Assembly (NCBI GenBank): GCA_029777945.1
Contig: JAKORG010000082.1
Location: 62,001 to 126,000 of the forward strand
DNA: 64,000 bases
Reading direction: 5' to 3'
Source: Deltaproteobacteria bacterium
GTDB taxonomy: Bacteria; Desulfobacterota; Syntrophorhabdia; Syntrophorhabdales; Syntrophorhabdaceae
Position 1 is the first letter of the stretch, and each line of letters begins with the position of its first letter. Positions 54,481 to 62,094 of this stretch are shown here, piece after piece. Below the pieces are notes generated by a model. The model did no database searches. It saw only the letters and a list, made by a program, of their open reading frames with translations, and was not told where the DNA came from. Made by a program: the position numbers and the translations under genes.

Positions 54481-56191
54481 CGCCTTCTGTGAGACTCATG
54501 AGTTTTCTGACGAGCTCTTCACCGCGGGCTGTGCTTTCTCCGAGAAATTGAGCAATGGTTTGGGCCATTTTTATCTGGTGTTCTAAAAGCTCGCTTGCCT
54601 GTTGAACTGTTTGAAGTTTTATTTCTTTTAACTTTTTTTCGTTTTCTTGCTGGCTTGTTATATTTATAAAAATACCCACTATTTGCTGTTCTTGCTTGAG
54701 TATGTAGAGAAGTTCTCTGCACATGAGATTATAGTGCTTATGCGTCCTTACTATATCGAGACTGTCTGTAGTACCTGTTATCAGTTTTTCAAAAGGTGCG
54801 GGGTCCATCAGATAAGATATGTGTCTGCCTAATACTGCATCGGAACAGTAAAAGAACTTTTTAAATGCAGGGTTTACTGCAAGTATTTTTAGTTCTTTAT
54901 CGAGGATGACAATGCCGTTTGGTGTTGTATTGAATATCTGGTCAGTTCTCCTTTCAGCCAGTCTTTTCATATAAGGAATGCACATCTCAGGTTCTGCCAT
55001 ACCTTGGACAACGGCAATGGCCTTATCCCTGCAACTATCATATCCACAGGCACCGCAGTTGAGCTGTTGTAGCGGGTCCAATTTACCTGTTCTTTCGAAG
55101 ACCTTTTCAATCTCCTCTTCTGTTACCTCTCTAAAAATCCCTTCTTCTCTACTGTATTCGGTGTAAAAAAGTCCCTCGTTTTGGATGTCGGGGATGATAT
55201 GGGTCTCTTTTGTTTCCTTATTATATTGGAGGAGGTCTTTCCTTTTTTCAAATATGTTTTTTTCTATATTAATGCCTGGTCCATTTATACAACCTTGGCT
55301 GCAAAAAAGTGGTTCTATTAATGTATAAGATGAATCTTCTGGCAGGCTTTCTATAAGGGGTTTTACGTTATTTATGCCGTCAACCCTTAACAGTTTTAAA
55401 TCAAATCCATCTTCTTCAAGGCCTGCAGTCTTTATCATGCCCCCAGGCAGGGGGTAGAGTTGGGCAAGATGCACCGGTTTTTCATCAAAGCTGCTCTCTT
55501 CGCAATTTAAAAGATTTATACCTTTTTGATTGAGCCATATCATAAGCTCTTTAAAGGTAAGGACGCAATCTATTATCCCTTTGTTTTCAGGTCTTATTAT
55601 CTCGGATTTTTTCGCAACGCATGGCCCTATAAAAATAACCTTTGTATCTTTACCTAATTTTTCTTTGAGCATCCTTCCGTGGGCAAGCATGGGTGATACA
55701 ATGGGAATTAGATTTTCTACAAGATGGGGTTTATATTTTTCAATGTAATTAACAATTGCCGGACATGCAGTCCCAATATAAGGTTTAGAGCTATCCCTTT
55801 TAATAATTTCCAATACATGGGCCGAAACCTGGTAGGCGCCGTGGGATGTCTGACCTATATATCGAAAACCAAGGGCCCTTAGAGCAGATGGAAGACGGGA
55901 TATCTGCCATTTGTTAAAAACTGCTGCAAAGGATGGTGCAATGCTTGCCGCAACTATGCCACCGCCTTCTATAAGTCTTTGAGCTACATCTATATCGTGA
56001 CGGAAAGATTTTGCATTTTGCGGGCATTCTCTTATGCATGTCCCACAGGCAATGCATCTTTTTTCATCCACATAGGCCTGGCCTCTTTCCATCCTTATGG
56101 CCTTAATAGGGCATGCCCTTAAACATCTATAGCAGTCCCTGCACCTTGCAGTGAGTGTAAAGACAATCTGACGGGAGATTGAATCATACAT
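54470..56191 (-). CDS. hydS: PAS-containing sensory [FeFe] hydrogenase (HydS, group C-like)
   Basis: A 573-residue protein. Residues 15-60 hold two [4Fe-4S] ferredoxin motifs. Residues about 75-310 form an H-cluster domain with ligands C143 (TACP), C191 (GPCVAKK), C297 and C301. The usual proton-relay cysteine just before C143 is A142. A further Fe-S motif follows (C379, C382, C387, C404), then PAS (about 415-525) and a short coiled coil (530-560). Loss of the relay cysteine and the PAS domain are hallmarks of sensory rather than catalytic hydrogenases. It overlaps hydA by 8 bp and the phosphatase gene by 11 bp. Confidence 0.86.
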   Translation of the reverse strand: MYDSISRQIVFTLTARCRDCYRCLRACPIKAIRMERGQAYVDEKRCIACGTCIRECPQNAKSFRHDIDVAQRLIEGGGIVAASIAPSFAAVFNKWQISRLPSALRALGFRYIGQTSHGAYQVSAHVLEIIKRDSSKPYIGTACPAIVNYIEKYKPHLVENLIPIVSPMLAHGRMLKEKLGKDTKVIFIGPCVAKKSEIIRPENKGIIDCVLTFKELMIWLNQKGINLLNCEESSFDEKPVHLAQLYPLPGGMIKTAGLEEDGFDLKLLRVDGINNVKPLIESLPEDSSYTLIEPLFCSQGCINGPGINIEKNIFEKRKDLLQYNKETKETHIIPDIQNEGLFYTEYSREEGIFREVTEEEIEKVFERTGKLDPLQQLNCGACGYDSCRDKAIAVVQGMAEPEMCIPYMKRLAERRTDQIFNTTPNGIVILDKELKILAVNPAFKKFFYCSDAVLGRHISYLMDPAPFEKLITGTTDSLDIVRTHKHYNLMCRELLYILKQEQQIVGIFINITSQQENEKKLKEIKLQTVQQASELLEHQIKMAQTIAQFLGESTARGEELVRKLMSLTEGDES

Positions 56192-58193
56192 AAGATTCTA
56201 TTTCTTTCTTTATAGATTCTATTGCCATATCTACAGTGCAATGTTCGAGCACCCTATTTCCTATGCGGGCAACAGGTCCTCTTTCACAGGATTCAAAGCA
56301 AAAAGATGCACTAACATTTACCTTATTTTTTAAACCATTTGCATTTATATAATCAAGTATACCGCGCAATAATTTCTGAGAACCTTTTATAAAACAGCTT
56401 GTCCCAAAGCAAACATTTACCTCAACGCCTGTTTCTTTGTCCCCATAACTTAGCTGCATGTCTTCGTCAACTATCCTTTTTCTTGATTTATAATGGGTAT
56501 GAAGCAATGCATGGGATTTTTCGCCACCCACCTCTTTAAGAAATGTATTATAAAGTTCTACAATATATGGATTATCTTGGGATTTATGAAGTTCAAGCAT
56601 TCTGTCATTTTCGTATATGCCTTTAGTCCTTTTTCTTCTTACCTCCACATCTGTAAATACAGGCTGACCAGCACCTCCCACACACCCTCCTGGACAAGCC
56701 ATCACCTCAACAAAATCATATTTTACCTCGTTCACCTTTATCTTTTCCAGCAGGTGACGGGCATTACCCAATCCACTGACAACGGCCATGGAAAACTCTC
56801 TATCGGCAAGGGTAAATTTTACCTCCCTTATACCATTTTCACCCCTTACATTTTTAAACTCATAGTTTTCTCTCTTTTCGCCTGTTAGTTTTTCTACTAC
56901 ATATCTTAAAACTGCCTCAGTTACACCTCCTGAATTACCGAATATCACACCTGCGCCAGTTTTAAAACCAAAGGGCAGGTTAAAGGATTCGGGTTCGAGT
57001 TCACAAAAGTTTAAACCCATTTCCTCTATCATTCTGCCAAGTTCTTGGGTTGTCAATACATAATCTACATCCTTTATACCATTATGGATAAATTCCGGCC
57101 TCTTTGCCTCGAATTTCTTGGCAGTGCATGGCATAATAGATACTACCACAATGTCTTCTTTTTTGATATTGAGTTGTGTAGAGAGCATTTCTTTTGTCAA
57201 TGCGCCGAACATCTGTTGCGGTGAACGGCAACTTGAAAGATGATAGACGAATTCAGGATAATATTGTTCAACGAATTTTACCCATGCAGGGCAGCATGAT
57301 GTAAATTGGGGTATATGTTGACCAGTGGAAATACGCCTTATAAATTCGTTGCTTTCTTCAATAACAGTTAAGTCAGCAGTAAAGCAGGTGTCGTAAACCT
57401 TGCTAAAACCCATTGCCCTAAGTGCGGCAACGGTCTGACCCGTTGCGATAAGTCCAGGTTCAAGGCCAAATATCTCGCCTATTGCTACCCTTACTGCCGG
57501 TGCAATCTGGGCTATGACGACCTTTTTTGAATTGTGAAGAGCCTTCCATACATCGTCCACTTCAGATTTTGGTGTAAGGGCCCCAGTGGGACATATGCGG
57601 GCGCATTGACCGCAGTTTACGCATTCCACCTTGTCGAGGTCTTTACCAAAACTCGGTATAACCACTGTTTTTGCACCCCTGTAAGCAAAGTCAATGGCAC
57701 CCACAGATTGCACCTCAGAACAGATGCGAACACAGTCACCGCATAGGACACATTTATTCGGGTCCCTTAGAATGGAAGGGGATGAATTGTCTATGGGAAG
57801 TTTTTTGCTTTGATTTTTAAACCTTATGTTCGTTATACCCAGTCTTCTTGCCAGAGATTGAAGCTGACAAGTGGCACTTTTTTGGCATGTAGGACAATTT
57901 TGACTATGGTTTGCCAAAAGAAGTTCTACAATAATCTTTCTCATTTTCCTGATTTCTTCTGTATTTGTTTTTACCTTCATATTAGGTGACGGAGGTGTTG
58001 AACAGGAGCTTACAAGCCCCATGCCTTCCACCTCCACCATACAGAGTCTGCATGCGCCGTATACGCTTAATTCTGAATGATAACAAAATGTGGGTAGGTT
58101 TATGCCTGCCTTTCTTATAAGTTCAAGAAGGTTTTTTTCGTTTTCAATGGGTATGTCTTTATTGTCTATGGTAACATATTCGTGTTCGTTCAT
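56184..58193 (-). CDS. hydA: [FeFe] hydrogenase catalytic subunit HydA (HydABC type)
   Basis: A 669-residue subunit. Domains in order: [2Fe-2S] (C37, C48, C51, C64), His/Cys [4Fe-4S] (near 96-109), two [4Fe-4S] (148-201), H-cluster domain, and a C-terminal thioredoxin-like [2Fe-2S] (C595, C600, C632, C636). The H-cluster motifs are complete: TSCCPAW (C300/C301), MPCTAKK (C356) and ACPGGC (C500, C504). Size and layout match Thermotoga-type HydA. With HydB and HydC it would couple H2 with NAD and ferredoxin. It overlaps hydB by 4 bp. Confidence 0.93.
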   Translation of the reverse strand: MNEHEYVTIDNKDIPIENEKNLLELIRKAGINLPTFCYHSELSVYGACRLCMVEVEGMGLVSSCSTPPSPNMKVKTNTEEIRKMRKIIVELLLANHSQNCPTCQKSATCQLQSLARRLGITNIRFKNQSKKLPIDNSSPSILRDPNKCVLCGDCVRICSEVQSVGAIDFAYRGAKTVVIPSFGKDLDKVECVNCGQCARICPTGALTPKSEVDDVWKALHNSKKVVIAQIAPAVRVAIGEIFGLEPGLIATGQTVAALRAMGFSKVYDTCFTADLTVIEESNEFIRRISTGQHIPQFTSCCPAWVKFVEQYYPEFVYHLSSCRSPQQMFGALTKEMLSTQLNIKKEDIVVVSIMPCTAKKFEAKRPEFIHNGIKDVDYVLTTQELGRMIEEMGLNFCELEPESFNLPFGFKTGAGVIFGNSGGVTEAVLRYVVEKLTGEKRENYEFKNVRGENGIREVKFTLADREFSMAVVSGLGNARHLLEKIKVNEVKYDFVEVMACPGGCVGGAGQPVFTDVEVRRKRTKGIYENDRMLELHKSQDNPYIVELYNTFLKEVGGEKSHALLHTHYKSRKRIVDEDMQLSYGDKETGVEVNVCFGTSCFIKGSQKLLRGILDYINANGLKNKVNVSASFCFESCERGPVARIGNRVLEHCTVDMAIESIKKEIESYV

Positions 58194-60088
58194 GGCATAT
58201 CTCCTTTTATTGCTTTAAATTTACAATGCTCCACACAGGCACCGCATTTTATACAGAGATATGGGTCAATCTTGTGTGCCTTTTTCTTTTCTCCAGTTAT
58301 GGCACCTGAAGGACATTTATTAACACAAACACCACAGCCCTTGCATAGTATTTCGTCTATTGTAAATTTTATAAGGGCCTTACATTTGCCTGCAGGACAG
58401 TATTTATTTTTAACATGTGCTTCGTATTCATTGCGGAAATATTTAAGGGTTGATAAAACAGGATTGGGTGCTGTTTTACCAAGACCACACAGTGAACCTA
58501 TTTGTACTGCCCTTGCCAGATCCTCGAGTATCTCTAAGGTTTTTTCATCTGCATTGCCCTCTATGATGTCATCGAGGAGGCTTAGCATCTGTTTTGTTCC
58601 TTCCCTGCATGGAACGCACTTTCCACAGGATTCGCTCTGGGTGAATTGCATAAAAAATCTTGCAACACTTACCATGCATGTATTTTTGTTCATAATCACA
58701 AGGCCGCCTGAGCCTACCATTGCCCCTACCTTTTTCAATGAATCGAAATCAATAGGTAGGTCAAAGTGTTCTATGGTGAGACAGCCCCCTGAAGGCCCTC
58801 CGATTTGAGCAGCCTTGAACCCGTCTGGCATAACTTGGCCATTATCGTTTGTTATACCTCCTGCAACTCCATAGACGATTTCTCTAAGGGTTACGCCCAA
58901 GGGCATCTCGATTAACCCTGTATTTAACACATGACCTGTTATGGCAAATGTCTTTGTGCCAGGAGAATTTTCTGTTCCCATGCTTCTAAATCTTTCCACA
59001 CCTTCTGTGATTATAAGAGGAACAGTAGATAAGGTCTCTACATTGTTTATAACAGTGGGTTTACCCCATAGTCCACTTTGGGCAGGAAAAGGGGGTTTTG
59101 GTGAGGGCATACCCCTTTTGCCTTCTATGGATGCAATAAGGGCGGTCTCTTCACCGCACACAAAGGCACCTGCCCCTTCCATTACCTGGAGGTTAAAAGT
59201 ATGGTCTGAGCCAAAAATTTTTCTGCCGAGAAGCCCGAGTTTATAGGCATCCTCTATGGCCTTTTTCATCCTTTTTACTGCAAGGGGATATTCTGCCCTG
59301 ACATATACATAGCCTTCATCTGCTCCTATAGCCCGAGAAGCAATAATCATACCTTCTATGATACTATGGGGATTTCCCTCCATTACACCCATATCCATAA
59401 AGGCACCGGGATCACCTTCGTCGCCGTTACATATTACGTATTTTTTTTCATTTAATTGCATCCTTGCCATATCCCATTTTTTTCCTGTTGGGAATCCTCC
59501 TCCGCCTCTGCCCCTTAAACCTGATGCTGTTATGGTCTTGCATATCTCTTCAGGATTCATCTCGGTGCATGCCTTTAATGCCCCTAAATAACCGTTATGG
59601 GCTATATATTCCTTTATATCCTCAGGGTCTATGGCACCACATTTATTTAAGACAAATCTACTCTGCCTTTGATAAAAAGGTATGTCTTCTGCAGTCTTGC
59701 AGATCTTCTGCATATTAGGTTCAATATAAAGTAGCCTATGGAGTAATTCACCTTTTTTTAAGGTTGTCTCTACGATGTCACGGACATCCGTTGGCTTTAC
59801 TTTTGTATATAGAATCTTTTCGGGCATAATTGTTACTAATGGGCCTATCTGACAAAAACCCTGACAGCCACTCTTTGAAACCCAGATGCCTTCTTCTTCA
59901 CCCTTTAATTCCACAATTACATTTAAACCGGATTCTTCTACAATTTTCAAAAATTCTTCATAAACTTTCATAGATCCGTTTACAAGGCAGCCTGTCCCTG
60001 CACAGACAAGTACCCTGTGGATTACAGATTTTTCCCATATTAAAAAGTCCTTTTTAATCTTATTAAGCCCCATTAGAGTCCAGTTCAT
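58190..60088 (-). CDS. hydB: NADH-binding hydrogenase subunit HydB (NuoF-like)
   Basis: A 632-residue subunit. An N-terminal thioredoxin-like [2Fe-2S] domain (CAGTGC, CQGFC) is followed by the NuoF core with GRGGGGFPTGKKW (FMN/NADH), CGEETALIAS and the [4Fe-4S] motif ESCGKCVPCREG. Two C-terminal ferredoxin clusters (CKGCGVCVNKC, CIKCGACVEHC) are present, as in electron-bifurcating HydB. ATG 60088 is chosen because GGAGG lies 6 nt upstream; it overlaps hydC by 26 bp. Confidence 0.93.
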   Translation of the reverse strand: MNWTLMGLNKIKKDFLIWEKSVIHRVLVCAGTGCLVNGSMKVYEEFLKIVEESGLNVIVELKGEEEGIWVSKSGCQGFCQIGPLVTIMPEKILYTKVKPTDVRDIVETTLKKGELLHRLLYIEPNMQKICKTAEDIPFYQRQSRFVLNKCGAIDPEDIKEYIAHNGYLGALKACTEMNPEEICKTITASGLRGRGGGGFPTGKKWDMARMQLNEKKYVICNGDEGDPGAFMDMGVMEGNPHSIIEGMIIASRAIGADEGYVYVRAEYPLAVKRMKKAIEDAYKLGLLGRKIFGSDHTFNLQVMEGAGAFVCGEETALIASIEGKRGMPSPKPPFPAQSGLWGKPTVINNVETLSTVPLIITEGVERFRSMGTENSPGTKTFAITGHVLNTGLIEMPLGVTLREIVYGVAGGITNDNGQVMPDGFKAAQIGGPSGGCLTIEHFDLPIDFDSLKKVGAMVGSGGLVIMNKNTCMVSVARFFMQFTQSESCGKCVPCREGTKQMLSLLDDIIEGNADEKTLEILEDLARAVQIGSLCGLGKTAPNPVLSTLKYFRNEYEAHVKNKYCPAGKCKALIKFTIDEILCKGCGVCVNKCPSGAITGEKKKAHKIDPYLCIKCGACVEHCKFKAIKGDMP

Positions 60089-60569
60089 TTACTGCCTCCT
60101 TTTTTATAATATCTTCTATTATCTCCGCTGCCTTCTCTGGGGTGAGCTGACCGAAGACTTCTTCATTTATTACCATTGCCGGAGCAAGACCATATGCACC
60201 AAGACAGTTTACAGTCTCCACTGTAAAGAGCATATCTTCTGTTGTATCCTTGCCATCCTTAAGAGAGAGTTTTTTTTGAATGGCCTTGTGCAATTCCATT
60301 GACCTTTTTACATGGCAGGCAGTCCCATTACATACCCTAATGTGATATTTCCCTTTTGGTTTTAAGGTAAAGAGAGAATAAAATGTAGCTACACCAAAAA
60401 CCTTTGCCGGTGATATACCAAGGGAGGTGGCAATAAATGTCAAAACCTCTTCTGGAAGATACCTGTATTCGGTCTGTACTGCTTGAAGGATTGGTATGAG
60501 ACGGGATGGTTGTCTGCCGTTTTGTTCAACTATTTCGAGCACACGTTCAAACTTCCTTAATGTGTCCAT
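60063..60569 (-). CDS. hydC: Hydrogenase subunit HydC (NuoE-like) with altered Fe-S motif
   Basis: A 168-residue thioredoxin-like subunit. The [2Fe-2S] ligands C80, C85 (VCNGTACHV) and C122 (NCLGAYG) are present, but the fourth expected cysteine is Y126, encoded by TAT. In almost all NuoE/HydC proteins this reads CLGACGLAP. Such a change should weaken or remove the cluster, or the site may use another ligand. A G-to-A sequence error is possible. The gene follows rex by 15 bp and overlaps hydB by 26 bp. Confidence 0.88.
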   Translation of the reverse strand: MDTLRKFERVLEIVEQNGRQPSRLIPILQAVQTEYRYLPEEVLTFIATSLGISPAKVFGVATFYSLFTLKPKGKYHIRVCNGTACHVKRSMELHKAIQKKLSLKDGKDTTEDMLFTVETVNCLGAYGLAPAMVINEEVFGQLTPEKAAEIIEDIIKKEAVNELDSNGA

Positions 60570-60584
60570 GTTTTTTTCCTCCTC

Positions 60585-61250
60585 TCATTCATCTGACTTG
60601 AGCAAAATTTCTAATTTCTTTGATAATACAACAAGGGATGCAGCTAAATTTTCATGTTGGATTATGACGTTTTTGGGCACATTGAGTTTTACGTGGGTAA
60701 AATTCCATATAGCCCTTATGCCTGCCTTTACCATAATGTCTGCTATTTCCTGGGCATACGGAGCAGGCACTGTCAGAATCCCGATTTTTATGCCCATTCT
60801 TTGAATCATATCGGGTAATTTGTTTACATGAAAGACCATTTTTTTGCCTATTTCCTTTCCCACCTTGCTTTCGTCATCATCAAATCCTGCAATGATGTTC
60901 AAACCATATTCTTTAAAACCATTATAGCTAAGTAAGGCTGAACCGAGATTGCCTACACCCACCAAAAAGGCATCTGTTACATTGTTCCAACCTAAAAAAT
61001 CCTCTATTCGTTTTATAAGCTCCCTTACGTTATAACCTAATTTAGGCTTTCCTGTTATTTCTGTAATCGCAATATCCTTTTTCACCTGTATGGGAATTAT
61101 GTTTAGGTCATTTCCTATCTGTGTTGCTGAGATGAATTCAATTCTCTTTTCATTATGGAGTTTTTTAAGATATTGATAATAAACAGGAAGCCTTCTTAAT
61201 GTCGGTTCTGGGATGAACTTAATTTTTCCATTGTTTTCATTTTTATCCAT
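60585..61250 (-). CDS. rex: Redox-sensing transcriptional repressor Rex
   Basis: A 221-residue repressor. The N-terminal winged helix starts PEPTLRRLPVYYQYL and includes ISATQIGNDLNI. The Rossmann domain has VGVGNLGSALLSY for NADH/NAD binding, plus DDDESKVG. Rex leaves DNA when the NADH/NAD ratio rises. As first gene of the hydrogenase operon it probably controls hydrogenase output by redox state. Its own promoter carries a TATCGATA inverted repeat at the predicted start site. GAGGT precedes the ATG. Confidence 0.92.
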   Translation of the reverse strand: MDKNENNGKIKFIPEPTLRRLPVYYQYLKKLHNEKRIEFISATQIGNDLNIIPIQVKKDIAITEITGKPKLGYNVRELIKRIEDFLGWNNVTDAFLVGVGNLGSALLSYNGFKEYGLNIIAGFDDDESKVGKEIGKKMVFHVNKLPDMIQRMGIKIGILTVPAPYAQEIADIMVKAGIRAIWNFTHVKLNVPKNVIIQHENLAASLVVLSKKLEILLKSDE

Positions 61251-61260
61251 TGCTACCTCA

Positions 61261-61313
61261 TATCGATAATTTTTTATCGATAATTTAATATCTATTTTTT
61301 AAATATTTGTCAA
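61261..61313 (-). promoter_or_regulatory. Promoter and operator-like repeat of the rex-hyd operon
   Basis: On the minus strand TTGACA (61313-61308), 17 bp, TATTAA (61290-61285) is a strong promoter. TATCGATA-N6-TATCGATA (61282-61261) follows, spanning the expected transcription start. It is also a 12-bp direct repeat at 14-bp spacing. It does not match the usual Rex operator (TTGTGAA-N4-TTCACAA type), so the binding protein is uncertain. Confidence 0.58.
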
Positions 61314-61409
61314 GAAAAAAAAATTCATAACCATATTAAAGCAGGGCAAGGCTTATTGGATAAAAAAAGGCACAAGTAATAAGGAATAGATTATGGGTAG
61401 CTTAGGGCT

Positions 61410-61868
61410 TTAAAAAAGATTGTAATGTTTCAGGATCTCGGCAAGCTTAGAGTCTGATTCTGCAAGTTTTCTCAAGGATGCTATTACTTTATCTATTTTC
61501 CCTTCCTCAATTTCTTTAATTTTGTATTCAAAGGGTCTAATCATCGTTCTTCTGTCCCATATGGCAAAGCCTATAGTTGATGCAGTAATCGCAGTAAAGA
61601 TACCACATACAATCCACAAAAAGGTAATTAACTGGTCGATTCTCTTATCCACCTGCTCAAATCTTTTATCAATCTGCTCAAATCTTTTATCAATCTGCTC
61701 AAATCTTTTATCAATCTGCTCAAATCTCTTATCAATTTCTTCCATTTTTACTTTTAATGCGATTAAAAGCTCCCTATCTTTTTGTGTAAAACCATCTGAA
61801 CAAAAGGCTTGAAAAGGACCCAGAAAAAGGAATAATATTATTAGTGGAAATATTGGTTTTTTCTTCAC
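61410..61868 (-). CDS. Small membrane protein with heptad-repeat coiled coil
   Basis: A protein of about 152 residues from GTG 61868. An N-terminal hydrophobic segment (about 5-23) may be a signal or anchor. Residues about 43-80 repeat DKRFEQI four to five times, a textbook coiled coil. A transmembrane helix follows (81-103), then a charged tail. No function is known; similar DKRFEQ-type membrane proteins are common in anaerobes. A TTG at 61895 is open in frame but lies between the predicted -35 and -10 boxes. Confidence 0.7.
   Translation of the reverse strand: MKKKPIFPLIILFLFLGPFQAFCSDGFTQKDRELLIALKVKMEEIDKRFEQIDKRFEQIDKRFEQIDKRFEQVDKRIDQLITFLWIVCGIFTAITASTIGFAIWDRRTMIRPFEYKIKEIEEGKIDKVIASLRKLAESDSKLAEILKHYNLF
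61653..61736 (-). repeat. Four 21-bp tandem repeats in coiled-coil gene
   Basis: Four copies of a 21-bp unit run from 61653 to 61736, three identical and one with a single change. Each encodes one heptad. The number of heptads could change by slippage without a frameshift. Confidence 0.85.
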
Positions 61869-61874
61869 ATTTCC

Positions 61875-61903
61875 ATTATATTCTGTTAAAAACAATCGGT
61901 CAA
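61875..61903 (-). promoter_or_regulatory. Promoter of the coiled-coil gene, candidate leaderless start
   Basis: TTGACC (61903-61898), 17 bp, TATAAT (61880-61875) is near consensus. The -10 box ends 6 nt before GTG 61868, so the transcript would begin at the start codon. Confidence 0.6.
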
Positions 61904-62094
61904 GATAATTTAATTTAATAATTGTGGTTGAGGAAAATTTCTTAATAGTGAAAAAATGTAAGATATGTTTTTCGAATTAAAGCTAAGGGCCATGTGTAAA
62001 TTTTCTCGGTAAAATATTGGCATTATATTTTTAAGGATGTTAGAATAATATATTAATCTTTTATTAAAAATCTTATATACAGGAAGGTTGAAGG

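Noticed and set aside
54470-56191. HydS as a second catalytic hydrogenase or a damaged copy of hydA
   Set aside because: The missing relay cysteine, added PAS domain and neighbouring phosphatase fit a sensory hydrogenase; the H-cluster ligands are intact and the frame is unbroken.
61653-61736. CRISPR-like array of 21-bp repeats
   Set aside because: The repeats have no spacers, are in frame and encode coiled-coil heptads.
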